From Trogon surrucura (taxonomy: Eukaryota; Chordata; Aves; Trogoniformes; Trogonidae), in NCBI GenBank assembly GCA_020746105.1, contig CM036618.1, positions 97,892,122-97,956,121 on the forward strand: DNA of 64,000 nt. Reading direction: 5' to 3'. Within the stretch, counting starts at the first letter, position 1. Every line of letters starts with the position of its first letter. Made by a program: the position numbers and the translations under genes. Below are positions 12,012-24,690 of the stretch, piece after piece. Below the pieces are notes generated by a model. It was not told where the DNA came from. It did not search any database and saw only the letters and a program-made list of their open reading frames with translations.

Positions 12012-15000
12012 TGACTCCTTTAAAACTTGACTTTCTTTTTCCCCCGTTTTTGATAAAAGGGTGTTTTTCTGCCTACTTTAAGTAGAGAACAATTTTTCAA
12101 CACTTCTCTTCACATGCTGTGCTTGTGAAGACATGGTTCTCCATAAGAAATCTTATGCTGTCTATAGATGCTTGCAAATCTTTTCTAGTTCAGAATGCTC
12201 ATTGTTTCCTACTAAGAGTGCCTAGCACATGAGGTTTTTCTTAAGAAAAAAACTTTTTGTTTTGCTGGTCTTTCAAAGGGTTTACCAGTTTGGCCTAGTT
12301 TACAAGGACAGGCAGGGGGATAGTGGCAAAAGAGCCTCCAGCAGTAACAGGTGTATGAGGCCTTTCCAGGGAATTTTTGGTGTATTGAACACTTACTCCT
12401 TTGAAGTCATCAAACTCACCTGTAAGTTGGCGGGAACTCCTGTTTTTAACAGATGAGCATAGACAACACCCATAGCAAGTGTCGAACATCTTTGACAAGG
12501 TTTCTAACTACGAATGTCCAAATAGCTTCTGACACATCTTAGTTAGGAAAAGGTCAGCACCATTTAATCTCCCAGCTCTGTACTTTAATTTTCAAAATTG
12601 GCAACCAGCTGTAGACAGTGTACTTTGGAGATTATGGAATCATTTAGCAGGTGGAAAAAAGGAGACAGATCTTAATAGCTTCACTGCATTTGTCTACCAC
12701 ATCAAAAAAGATCATTCTTCATGATATGAACGTCAGCACAGCTTGGAATCATGTTTCTCAGACCTTTTGAAATTTTCCTGTAATACTTTTGCAAAGGAGA
12801 TTTTGTTGGTATGAAATTAGAAACTGTGATACCATGTTATTGTCTTCAGAAACACAGGTGCAAAGCAAATAAGCTGAGATTTTTTTTCTTCTGCAAGTGA
12901 TGCTTTCACTGATAACGCTGCAGTATTTTCTGCCATATCCATCAGTAGAGTTATCTGACTTCTGCTGAGCTTCATATATGATCTTCACAGTATCTAAGCA
13001 CTTAACTAATAAATTGAATTTGCTTAGCCTTTGCTAAGAAGGAGATAAACTTGATCTTCTCCTGAAGTTTATTTCAATGACTAAGATGAGTATTTTTTTC
13101 TTTTTGTACTATTTTGTTTGTTACCCAAGTTAATTTTTTTAATCTTTAATATTATGAGGACTGTAGCATCTTCTGCATTTTTCTCTCTGTCTCTTGGATG
13201 ATCATAAAATTCTCTAAATGAAAGACATTTCTTTGAGACTTTCTCTCACTGTTAATTCATAGGAGCCTTTTACTCAAAGGACTGTCCTACAAAACAGCTT
13301 ATGTACTCATGAACTAGTCTGGTTTCTCACTGGTGGAATTCAGAAGCTTATTCTGTGGCATCACAGGGACTATTGGAAAATGTCATCTCTTTGAATTTTT
13401 TTAATCACACTAAAATGGTAAGTTTATGAATCTTAAAGGTCTGTAGCTCTGTAAATGTAAACTCTTTACTTAAATGCTTCGAAGTACAGTTTCCAAGGAA
13501 AGAATTAAATGTAAGTCTTTAAGCGTTGCTAAAAATTTCACTTTTGCCTTAAGCTGCAGATTCTGAGGTGCATCTACTCACTGTTCCAGCTTTCCACAAG
13601 AGAATCCAGCCCACTGATTTTAGCTGACAATCTGCTTTTTTAGTCCCACCCTCACTCAAATAGTCTGGTATTTTGCAATCACCTTCCTCCAATATGCAGA
13701 CCCGTAAGGAGAGCTTCTAAAGATTTCCTGTGCTTTAGAAGTTACACAAAAGAGAAGAATTCTACCAAACAAGATGGCACTTGTATTCCTGGCTGTAGTA
13801 ATGCAAATCAAGAGCTTAAAAGAAGCCATTTGTTTTGGTTTTATTCCTGCCTCAGGCAGTTTTAGACAGCATATATCAATTTTCCAGAAACTTGTCAACC
13901 TCAGGAATGATTTAGTATGCTGTTAAACATAATAAAATCAATAGGAAAACAAATAGAATTTCCATGAGGAGCAGACGGTTGGAGAAGCTTGTCCATATGG
14001 CATATAGACACGCTGGAATTTGGAGCTTTGTGGTGTACTTGCATAGAAAAATTGCATGCCAAGCAAAGGTGATGCATAATTCAGGAGAACAAATAATGTA
14101 GCAGCTTTGTGGTAGTGCTTCTTGAGCTTGGTGTCTGTATTTACTTAACAACAAATACGCTTGGAAACTCTATGCTTGGCAGCTACAAACCAAACACGAA
14201 TCGTATTTGCCTAGTTTTGGAGCTTTATATTAAGGAGCCTCACCCGTTCTGAAGGAGTGCTGCATTCTTGGTTCAGCCTGAATAGCACCTTTGCTTTTCT
14301 AGCCTTTCTCAGGGTAATTTATGTAGTTACTTGGCTTTGCTTAAGGACATCCAACTTCAAGACTATTTGTCCTGTAAGAAAGCGGGGGGAACCAGTCAGT
14401 TACACCAGTCCATGTTACTCTATGTCACTCTCTTTTGTTCGAGGTTTTCTGAAGAGTTGTGAAAGAACTGGTGTTTCTCTGGGCTTATGTAAAATCTAGG
14501 CAAGTCAGTATTTCCACTCCTCTGCATCAGACACCTTCTTGAGGTGCGAGAGCACCTTGGATTACTGGTCCAAACTGTTCTTCACCCTCCCCAGAGGCAT
14601 ATAGAAGCTGTGTTTCAAAGTGTTTCATCTTGAGAAATCCGTCTGAATTCATACTCCATAAAGCTTCACAAGTAACTAATATTCCTGTATTTCTTACAGC
14701 AAGTCTCAGTGACTAGATTTTAGACAACTTTGGTTGCCTGTTTCCAGCTGAGCCTCTAAATGGTCCCTTCAGTAGATGTTGCAACTGTGTGCTGGCTACG
14801 GGTACCTCCTGTGAGGAGGATGTCGAAGTGCTGCTTATTCAGAGGTGTCTCTGGGAGCTGACCGTTTGCTTCCATCTAAGTCATGTTGGAACTTTGACTG
14901 GCTGTGTATTTTTCCAGATGGACATGAATAAATCACTTGTGGCAGGTCATCCTATTTCGGAAAGCTTTTCTGCAACTGATGGCAAATTCTAGAGAGCTAG

Positions 15001-18000
15001 AGTTGAACAACAAATCATAAGAAGTCTGTGTATTGCACCACAGGCTTCACTACGACTTCTGCAACTTGGAGATCAACAGTCAAAATTCTTCAGTCTGGGA
15101 AGGACCAGTGCTGGAATATTGCTTCTGTGTGAGCTTGTACAAGGAGACTTAATGCTGTTAATGAATCTGCTGGTTTTCATGCTGTTTCTATAGCTGTTAG
15201 GTCTCCCCTGGGCATGTTCTGGCTGCATCATAAGAGATTCTCCACCTGGAAGTGAGAGACGAATGGTGACCGTCCAGCGCCAGAGGAATGTCGTCACACT
15301 GAGAATTTTAAGTCTAACCAAAAGTTCAGGGTGAAGCACTCAAATCTCATCTCACTTGCTCTCCGTCCCTGACTAGGAGCTAATATGCTTTGGAAATTGG
15401 ACTACTTACTCCGTTTTTCACTGGTTACAGCTTTTACCTTATTTGGCTTCTAGAACTGAAGAAGATTAAAGCATGCTCAACACAGTAGTCTGCTTAATGT
15501 TATTAGAAACTTGTGTTTGTTAATTGTGTCTCCCTCCCTTGTTCTCCTCCACAAGGAGCAACAAAGAAGAAAGCAGTAAACTGAGAAGCCACATGATTTC
15601 TTTAGCTTTATTAAATCTGGTTGAGGTCAGGCTTTTTCTTGTGAAGACGTTTTTTGTCTTCGATAAATAATCAGGAGACCACCACCTCAGAAAAGTTAAC
15701 GTGATATTTTCTCCATATCTTACAGATCCAGTTACCCTACTACACTTGTATGCTACTAAATGAAAAATGTGTTCAGTGTGCAATCAGTTTTGCATTCTCA
15801 GATCTCATCATCAGTCATGTTTCTAGTAAAGAAACATGCTTTTATTTGTGGTCAAGCAGTGAATTTTTTTTGCATGTGACTCACAATGAGGTATGTGGGA
15901 ATAATGTCACGAGAAGAACTATTATGCTTGGGGGTCATGTACAAAGACTGAATAGAAGTGAAATCTTAGGAAAGTATTTTCACCTCAGAATTATATGTGT
16001 GGAATAGCTTGGCAGAGGGTGGAAATTGCCACATACCAGCAGCTGTATATTGGCACTGTGAGTGCTTTTTTGTGTGATGGAGAGAGGGAGGGGCAGGAAA
16101 GGAGAAATGGAGATGGAAATTGAGGGATTTAGGGAAGAACATCCTGGTGATGTAAGTGGTCTTATGGGAGTCAAGTTAAGATGATGAAGTGGAAACAGTA
16201 GTAATGTAATGGTAATGTAGTAGTAATGGAATCTGAACTCGGTTATGTCTTGCTCCTTGTACCCCACATGAGGGTAAAAAGAGCAAGTATAAATATTTGT
16301 TACAGCTAACGGAAACTGCATGTCTCATATCAGTGCATATTGCTACTAAAGCATGGTATGGATCTATTTGACTTCAAGTGGAAGAAATGCAAAGTATGTG
16401 CTGTTAATTGATTTGCTTCTCATTTCCCCGTGTTGCTGTTTCTAACTAGCTTATTACAAGTAGATCAATCCTTGCTCTTCAGCACGTCAGGGTGAGGGAG
16501 CGCAGCTGTCATGTGTAGCATATGTGTCATCAGTCAACATGGAGAGGGTGGGAGTGCTCTGGTGCTATGGACAATTGGAACCACCAACATTTTTACTCAT
16601 TTATACCTAGTGAGAAGAATCCTTGAAAGACTGGAGTTTATTAAAGCTTTTTTGATCCCTTGAAATTAGCGTGCTGCTATCTTCATTGCACAGGGATGGA
16701 TACAGAGCCAATCAGAAGCTGAATATAGCAGAAAATCCAACCATTTGTATACTGGGTAGAGGTTTTTTCTAAGACCACACAGTATCAGTGATTTAAGATC
16801 CACACTGGTGTTTAACTTTTTTTACGTCAGCATGTGCTTGTTAACCTCTAAAGAAGTCTTTGCCTACCCTGCAATACCATCTTTCCTGATGTGCTCCATG
16901 GCTGATATAGTTATTATTCCATTGCTTTCAGACTTTGCCGGAGCAGTGACAATCTGGCCCTTTTTAGAGGTCAGAGAAACAATGGTAAAACCCTCCTATG
17001 GGAGTGGAACTTCAGCTCATCTCCAAAACTAAGACTGCCCAAAGTCAAAACCCTCTGACATAGTTCTGCTCCTTTTCCAGTTGTGAGAGGAGTGACTTCC
17101 TTAGGTACTCTGTTGTCTTTGTTGAACAGAAAGTCACTGCTTTATTATTTTGCCATGACAGTCGTTTTGAGGGGGTGGCGGTGTTGTTTGTTTTTCTTAA
17201 TGCTCTGCAGTGAGTTATTTACTCAAAGTGGAGCACTGCAGAGCTTTGTTTTCAAATGTAAGTACAATTTCAGTACTTCTGCATGTGTCCTATGTCCTTT
17301 CAGTGTAACTTTTATTTGAGTTTGTTGTGAGAAATAGTCCGAATGCTTTCCTTATAATCAGGGTGACAGTTACGGTATTAAGTGATTTGGTGGTTATCAG
17401 ATCACAACCCTGTGGGAAGACCTAAGTTTCCACAGAGTGTCTCTATTCAAGGAGAGCTTCTTGATATCGTACCATCTTTAAATGTGGGAAAATGTAGTAG
17501 AAGGTTGGTGCTTAAATTGACAAGTCAGGCACCTAAAAGTTGTGTTTAAGGGTGCCCTTTGGAATGCCCATCCTCTGCGCTGAGCAAGATACGGCATCCA
17601 CAGGAGAAGTGTTACATGATTACCTTGTCTGAGGCAAAGCAATGGTGTGGTGGATATTCATAGCCTAACTGTGAGGCCAAGGGTAAGTATAAGTAGCATT
17701 TTCTACCCTTAAGTGCTTGACTTTGCAGCCTGAAGGAAGGTCTTCTTCCAGAGATGTTATAATATCATTTCCTGGCTTGTTCTTTAAATGAGAGACTAAA
17801 AGCTGGTTAGTAGCAGAAAGCAGGACAGCAGTCCTGAGTCCAGGTTCAATCTCGTTCCATCACAGACATCACAGCACAGGATCCCTCTCATGAGCTTACT
17901 GAGTCCCTTTTTAAAACCCATTCGGCAGTGTTAGTCAACAGAAGCTGATGATTGTGTTGTGTATAAAAAAAGAAATAAGTAGAAGAGACCCCAACCGAAC

Positions 18001-18119
18001 TTAGACCCACTTTCAGTGAACTGGGATTTCAGTTGTATCCAGATGGGAGTGTGACTGTTCAGATAGGATTTACGTGAAGGTGGCATGTTTTGGTACAAGT
18101 AAAGCTGTGCTTCAGCAGT
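12012..18119. other. Intergenic sequence, no gene recognised
   Basis: All frames carry short random-looking ORFs with no family resemblance. Apart from the low-complexity patch at 16075-16232 I see no repeat, RNA gene or clear regulatory block. Confidence 0.6.
16075..16232. repeat. Purine-rich tract and cryptic GTAATG/GTAGTA simple repeat
   Basis: Bases 16075-16140 are almost all purine (GAGAGAGGGAGGGGCAGG and similar). A degenerate run of GTAATG and GTAGTA units follows at about 16198-16230. It is low-complexity DNA with no coding potential. Confidence 0.55.
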
Positions 18120-18620
18120 TTCTAATTCACAGAAGCTAACAATGTGGGCTGTAAATGTAGTTTTAATTACAGCATTAACATTGTTAGTGTTTCAAACTGA
18201 ATCTTTAGCAGCCATAATAAAATAAGGGACCCTGGTCCTGAAGGCCAACTTACATGCATTGCATGTTAGCAATTACAGCATTCCAGGAGCTCCTCTGTAT
18301 CTTGCTGACTATAAAAAAGTACAATTGTAGCTGAAAAATGAACATCCGATATACTCATCTCAGAACAAAAATATAAATATGTAAGCAATCTTTGTTCCAT
18401 TATTTCATTTCCGTTTGTAAACTATGTTCCTAGACAAATCTATTTTGTATGTGTTTGGCTAACTGCTGGCAAGATAGACATAAACAATCTATCTAGATTT
18501 TTAAAAAAAATGTATTTTGGTGATTTTAAAAATAGGATGATTTTGGTCAGCAGCTCTTCACTTTGCAGATCAGCATATCAACATGCTACGTAATGCTCGT
18601 TCACATTTCGTTTGATTGCG
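18120..18620. promoter_or_regulatory. Candidate conserved non-coding element rich in dyads
   Basis: The block holds a TTTAATTAC homeodomain-type site and a stem-forming nested inverted repeat at 18136-18187. It also holds the 15-base palindrome ACATGCA-T-TGCATGT at 18252-18266 and the 10-base palindrome TACAATTGTA at 18320-18329, which could be an inverted pair of SOX-like ACAAT sites. This density of dyads and developmental motifs resembles vertebrate developmental enhancers. Conservation was not tested. Confidence 0.35.
18131..18192 (+). other. Nested inverted repeat able to form a 17-bp-plus hairpin
   Basis: The outer arms CTAACAATGT (18136-18145) and ACATTGTTAG (18178-18187) pair perfectly. 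The inner arms GCTGTAA (18148-18154) and TTACAGC (18167-18173) also pair, leaving a 2x4 internal loop and a 12-base terminal loop. A few weaker pairs, including G-U, extend the foot to 18131 and 18192. The shape resembles a small pre-miRNA, but the stem is short and no known miRNA was recognised; it could equally be paired DNA-binding sites. Confidence 0.35.
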
Positions 18621-21600
18621 GATGCAGTTTCATAGTTTTCTGCTGGTGCAGAAAGCAGAGACAAGGTTTTGTTATTTTTTTTTCCTGTAACTATTTGCAG
18701 AAATTACTTGTTTAAAGAGTTCGTTAAATGGAGCTGCGCCTTAACAACGCCTACTCCTGATTCTCTGGGTGACTTTCCTAAATTTTTCTTTTATCCTCCC
18801 AGTGGCTTTAGCACTTGTAAAATTCTGATATTGCATGCTTCTCCTAATAGCATCTTAAGGGAGCAAAGATAATGTCACCAGCAAAAATAAAACGGGGGAA
18901 GGAGAAGGCAAGATACACAAGTGTACTGTGTTATTTAGGTGTGTGCAGTGTTACTACTGTAGCCTGCAGAAACACCTTCGTTATTTTTTCGGTCAAACTC
19001 TGCTAAGTAATCCTTCGCTAAAATAATTCTTGAAGGAACTTACACCGAACAGAATAGAAAAATTTTAGTAAGCAAAATGTTATCAATGGAACAGAGATTG
19101 ACTGCTCATCATGCCTGGTATATATTGCTTTGTCTAACAACTTGCCCCAGCAGGCTTGCAATTGTGCTCTCTCTGAAGACCCTCCCAGCTGCAAGACCTG
19201 ATTGACGGAATCTGTGGGCAGATGCGCTTGCCAGACTCCAATAAAGACGGGGCCTTGGGAAAATCTAAGGCAATTATTGATGGGCAGCAATCCACTAATC
19301 AGACAATTTCAAAATTAATCCCACAGTCCCTTACTGTATTAGCTTTCCTCCTTGTTTGTATTTATACAGCAAATTCATGACTTCAGTGAATACTCTCCCT
19401 TCCAGCCCAATTATGTCTCTCTGAGGGTATTAAATTAAAAACAGAAGAAATATTGAAAGTGGCTTGCAATTAGTTCCTTTAAGAGGTAGTACGGCATTCT
19501 CAGGCTGGAGTTTTTAATATGATGCTTGATAATAAAAGTAAACAGGATTTTTTTCATCATGCAAGAAAGGCAAGTATTCCTAATATGCCTTATTATAAAG
19601 TGGCCTATATATAATGAGAGCAAAAAGTGATTTGATTTTGGAGTTTAATTATATTTTCATAAAATTCTTCTGGAGTAACTGACAAGTCCACAGCGTCTCC
19701 AAATAACATAAATAGATTTTGGGTTGTGCATTTTGATTTATCTTTCCCTTGTTTTATTTTGATCACTTTATAACACAAAATTGCATTGCATTTGATTGTA
19801 ACCTGTCTTTTAAATGAAGACTGATCCAAACAGAACATTTTTTTTTACATGGAAATGAAATATAGAACCATCTTCATGGTGTAACTGTTAGAGTAGGAGT
19901 CACCACGCCTAGGCTCCTTGTCTGTGTTGAGTGTATCTCATGCTTTTGAAATTTGGAATTCTCTATTGAGTTCTTTCAGTGGCTGCAGAGTTGTTTCTAC
20001 AGATCTGAACCTGAATGTAGAATTTCCTTTTTTATTATCAAAAAGAGGCATCCAAAGGGAGATCACATTAATTGAATTATTTTGCATCGTTGCATTGCAG
20101 ATGGCTGTTGGCTAAGGTAGTAAGAGCACTGTGCACTTCTCCTGTTTCCCACATGCGGTAGGAAGCGTGCAAGATTACTTTTTTGTTTATTACTGATCAG
20201 TTTGCTTCCATGAATAGAGGAATGAAATTAAAATGAGCAATCTACTTGGAAGTCAGTGGATAAACTCAGCGTATGTATGGGTTGGAGAGTAGATGATGCA
20301 GTGCTAATTGTAAAACGTGTAAGAAGTATTTCTGAATTGAGGAGTATTTGCAGCAGAGATTTGATTGTAGAGGCTTAAGGCTCAAACTCTTCCTAGGTAA
20401 CTTTGGTAAGTTCAGCCCATTTCTCCATATCTCAGATTTCCATCTGTACACCACCTTGAACGGATGCTGTGGAAAAGAAAGGATGTGAAAGTTTTATTGA
20501 GTCTTATCAAAAGTGTTTCATTGGTATGATTTTCAAGTAAAAAGGATAAGTAATTCTACAAGTGACAGCAGACATGGTTAACTCTCATCTTCTTTGTAAA
20601 TGTATGGTTTGTGTACCTGGTGAAAATATAGGTACAAATGCTTAACCTCATTTTCTACTTTGAAGTAAAAGATTGACTGAACAGTGTCCATTTCAAGCTT
20701 TTGTAATCAGGCACAAGTTTGGATTGATTCACAGGTATGGAGGACATATGAGGCAAGAGTTATACCCCAGGTAAACTATTTTCTGATTACTTGAATGATT
20801 TCTCTAACTCTTTCCAAAGGTATGCAATCACTTGTCACAGAAAAAGGGCTAAGGTAATGTGCTGGTACACAAGAAGATGAGGCTCAGGAGACAAGGGTAA
20901 AAGTTCCTGTGCTTCCTTTATATGCCAGTGTCTAACAACACACCTGCGATGGTGCCAAGCTGCCTTCCCTAGTGCAAGCAAAATCCAGGATGGAGCTACT
21001 GGTAGGCCTTGTTTTATTTTGCTTTTATTTGATTTATTGCAGAAGTTGTTAACACCCCATGGTTCTCTGAATAAAATAAAACAAGGAAACCTGCAAGAAT
21101 CAGCAACAACATACAACATAAGCCAGGGAGCCTTTCATCTTCGTTATGAACTAATTAAGCTGTTGATTACCTAGGGATTAACACCCCCACATGTAACAAA
21201 AGATGAATTCTGTGTGGAGGAAGCTCTACAAGGTAAGAGCTCGTGTAATTTGGCATATTTTGATTGAGCTCAGGGAGGACACAATGTGAAAAGTGGGAGT
21301 CTAGCAAACATAAAAGGTTACCCAGTTTTCTGCCTGTTCTCATGGAGGTGTCTTTTAAAATCTGTTAATTCGTCAAATACATTTCACATGAATTGATGGA
21401 AAAGTGCTTTAAAAATCACGGTGCTTGTTAAGAAAGTAGTACTTGATGAATTCAAGGTCACAACTCGATGATGCTGGTGGGGCTTTGCCCTTTCTTTAGG
21501 AAGGGGCTGAGCTTCAAGGCTTCAAAGCCTGAAATTCTTTCCTGTAACTAAATCGTATTTTAGTAAATGAGGGCAGCCCTTGAATCCAAATCCGCTTAGA

Positions 21601-22429
21601 GGGTTCCTCCTTAGACATGGGTACAGTTCAGTTGCCCTGCTCACGCTGCAGTTCAGCCAACTACTACATGCTGCTATTTGTGGGCATTCCTTTGTCTTCA
21701 TTTTATACGTGCAGGTGGATTCAGACTGTCGGCTTTACATGTGCTACCAGGTGGCAACAGGTTTTGGCTGTGATTGACTGAGGTTAAGTTAGAGCTGGTG
21801 ACCAAAAGGTACAAGTTGGTGTTACCAGAGCCTGAAGTTACTCGTTGCCTTTCGGTGGCTGCTGGTTCTAAAGCAGGAGCAATTGGGTTTGTGTGACACA
21901 ATAAACAAAAATAGAAAGTACGTTCATATGGATAATGTAAAGATTAAAGCTCTTGCACTCTCAGCTGCGCACTGAATAGCTCGCGTTTTTATATGCTTTT
22001 AAATAAGGAAAGCTGTGTAACATGACCCTCTAGTTGAAAGGATGCAGAATCGCAATACTCCCATCTGGATTATTACATTCAATTTGGGCCACATGAACTC
22101 CTGTGCTGAAGGTGTACATCTAAGAAAATGGTTGTGAATTGAGCGTGACTTGCATAAAAGAGCAGGTTGCACCTATTCTCTCTTGAAAAGCATCTGCTTT
22201 TAGTTAAAATCACAGTTGGCTTGCCAGTCAGCCATGGGGCCCCCATCTTCTTTTCTGTATCACCCCACATTCACATGCTTAATATACTAGTAATTTTATT
22301 GTGGAGCTGTGGTCAAGACTCTGTGGCTAAGGTTGCAATCAGGTTCTTTTATAAGTTCTGGTTTTTGTCTGCCCCACTAGAGTTTTTGCTGGGAAAATTG
22401 ACTTGAAAATTGGCAACATTTGCTCTGCA
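18341..22429. other. Intergenic sequence, nothing further recognised
   Basis: After the tail of the candidate element ending near 18620, this is ordinary AT-rich sequence with short meaningless ORFs. I saw no mobile element or RNA gene. Confidence 0.55.
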
Positions 22430-22600
22430 CTTCATATCCATATATTTACATTCTCAGGCATGTTTAATTGTCATGCTCACTGCTTTACTACTCTTTTGAC
22501 TTTAATGTTAATTATCAGGCTCTGCTTAAAATTAAGCCTTTCTTGGTGTCTTTTAATTATAATAAAGCCCTAGGCAGCTGGGTTATTATGACCACGGTAT
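22430..22600. promoter_or_regulatory. Candidate conserved non-coding element (homeodomain-site rich)
   Basis: Within about 170 bases there are several homeodomain cores: TTTAATTGTC, TTAATGTTAATTATC, AAAATTAAG and TTTTAATTATAAT. ATTTGCTCTGC nearby is a loose half-POU match. The texture is like developmental enhancers flanking transcription-factor genes. This is a judgement by eye. Confidence 0.3.
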
Positions 22601-24050
22601 ATTGCACAGTTCTTGCTTGTGGCCCTCAGTTGCCTTGGTAGGGCTTATTTGTATATTGGAAGCTCTTTGACTTTCTGTTGAGTTTGTTTGAGCATGTTGA
22701 GGGTCCCGGTCTGCAATTCAAATCTCTTCCTATTACTGCAGTAAAAATAAGTCGTAATAAACATTCAGACAACTTGTAGACTCAACCTGGCTCCAGGTGA
22801 AACCAATGCCAAAATTTTCACCAACATCAATAGGAATGAGGTGCCGCTGTGGCTCTCATTTTGTGAATGACCATGGGTGCTAACTCATCCTACTGTCTAA
22901 ACTAAACCAGGGATGTTTTCCAAGCATTGTTTCCTGATCATTGTAAAAATAGAAATCTCCGTTTTTGGCAAGATGCTGAAAGTCTGCATGCTTGAGTGTA
23001 GGGAATGTGCGTGTAGCAGAGTTGTTCACTTATAAGTAGCAAATTTGTTCTGAAATTGATGCTGAAGTTGAAGAAGTAAAATTCGAGTAGTTGCTTATTT
23101 TCTTTTTAAATTTGTTTTTCTCATCACTTTTTAAATCCAAAATCCAGTCTTGCTCATAGAAGCTAATTAGTTGTAGAGTATCTGCAAGTATATTGTTGAC
23201 TTTGGCACCTGAGTCTATAATGCAAAGTGAATCCAGATTATAGCAAGGTGGCAAAGTCTCAATTTAAAATGCAGTAGCTGTTGTTACTCGATAAGAGGAG
23301 GATGTTTTTCCTGTTCATTCTGGTCCACTTTCATGCAATTTCTAAATAGTTATTCCTGGCTATGTATAGGAAAGCTGTCGAGAATCCTATATCCAAGTCA
23401 CTTAGTAGCATCCAGACGTCTCAGTAATTGACATTTTCACATTCCACATTCTCAGTGTATGATTCATTATTGAAAATCAACCAGGATCTTCTAAGTCCTG
23501 TGCTTTTTTTTTTCCAAAGTTTTACCTAGGTTCTATAAATACATAGGCTCTGCAGTCAGAGACGTTTTAAATTGGTGAAAGTTCAAAAATTATCTGCAAG
23601 AAACAAGTCCCATGATATTTGCAAAAGAGATTTGATGAAAACAAAAGTCTGCTGTTAGAAGAGAGAGAATGCATTTAAAATAGGACTAAGTGGATGATGG
23701 TGAAGGTGATAAGGGGAGGCAAGTCTGAAGGGAAGTGTGGGGTGTGGGACAGGAGGCATTTTCAGGCAAAGGGAGAATGGGTAGACATGAATACTCTCAG
23801 GAATTTTAGTTGGTCTGTAATATCTTATTTTGAAAAAAGTGATCTTTATTAAAAGTATTTAGATTTTTCTCCTGTTCCACTGAACTGTTTGACGTATTCA
23901 TTACCTCTTTTGTGCAAATTTCTCACACTTACAACGCATTAATTATTCTTAATGTGAAGTGCAGTATCCTTGCCTCTTAAGTATAAATTCACATGCACTT
24001 GGGGAAAACCCTGTCCATTCTTCTAACAGAAAGAAAAATGTTCTAGCTTA
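22601..24050. other. Intergenic sequence, nothing recognised
   Basis: Unique-looking sequence with a T tract near 23504 and a purine-rich patch near 23690-23790. No gene or repeat was recognised. Confidence 0.55.
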
Positions 24051-24690
24051 TCATAGAAGCATAGAATCATAGAATGGCCTAGGGTGGAAGAGACCTTAGA
24101 GATCATCTAATCCAACCTCCCTGTCACGGGCAGGGACGCCTCTCAACTAGATCAGGCTACTCAAGGCTCTGTCCAACTTGGCCTTGAACACCTCCAGGGA
24201 GGGGGCAGCCACAACATCTCTGGGCAATTTATTCCAAAGTCTTGCCACCCTCGTACTGAAGAATTTCTTCCTAAGACCTAATCTAAATCTATTCTTCTTC
24301 AACTTAAACCCATTTGCCCATGTCCTATCAGTGGACACTCTTGTAAGAAGTCCCTCGCCAGCCTTCCTGTAGGTTCCCTTCAGGTATTGGAAGGCAGCTA
24401 TTAGGTCCCCCTGAAGCCTTCTCTTTTCAAGACTGAACAATCCCAGCTCCCACAGCCTGTCCTCGTAGCAAAGGTGCTCCAACCCCTGGATCATCTTTGT
24501 GGCCCTCCTCTGAACACGCTCCAACAGATCTATGTCCCTCTTACGGTGGGGACACCAGAACTGGATGCAGTATTCGAGGTGGGGTCTCACAAGAGCAGAA
24601 TAAAGGGGGAGAATCACCTCTCTTGACCTGCCGGCTACGCTTCTCTTAATGCATCCCAGGATGCGGTTGGCCTTCTGGGCTGCATGAGAG
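24051..24690 (-). mobile_element. CR1 LINE, 5'-truncated, well preserved
   Basis: Read on the minus strand, the element opens inside the C-terminal part of ORF2, just upstream of a long uninterrupted frame. It then has a short 3' UTR and ends with the CR1 hallmark: tandem ATTCTATG-type octamers (plus strand TCATAGAA, GCATAGAA, TCATAGAA at 24051-24074). CR1 copies are usually 5'-truncated and lack target-site duplications, as here. About 540 bases of coding remnant without a stop or frameshift suggest a fairly recent insertion. It is a dead copy because the reverse transcriptase core and endonuclease are missing. Confidence 0.93.
24147..24689 (-). pseudogene. CR1 ORF2 C-terminal fragment (end of reverse transcriptase and C-terminal tail)
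   Basis: The fragment has about 180 codons up to a stop at 24147-24149. It contains the typical CR1 run [35 protein letters not shown], then [19 protein letters not shown] and [24 protein letters not shown], and a basic tail ending [22 protein letters not shown]. This is the region after the catalytic palm; the catalytic Asp motif (FADD in the family) is absent because of the 5' truncation. The first eight or so codons of the open frame (24690-24713) do not look like CR1 and are probably flanking DNA read through by chance. It is not an expressed host gene. Confidence 0.9.

Noticed and set aside
17840-17860. GGTTCAATCTC resembling a tRNA B box
   Set aside because: No A box at the right distance and no cloverleaf could be drawn.
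24178-24372. Plus-strand frame over the CR1
   Set aside because: Antisense shadow of the CR1 ORF2 fragment.
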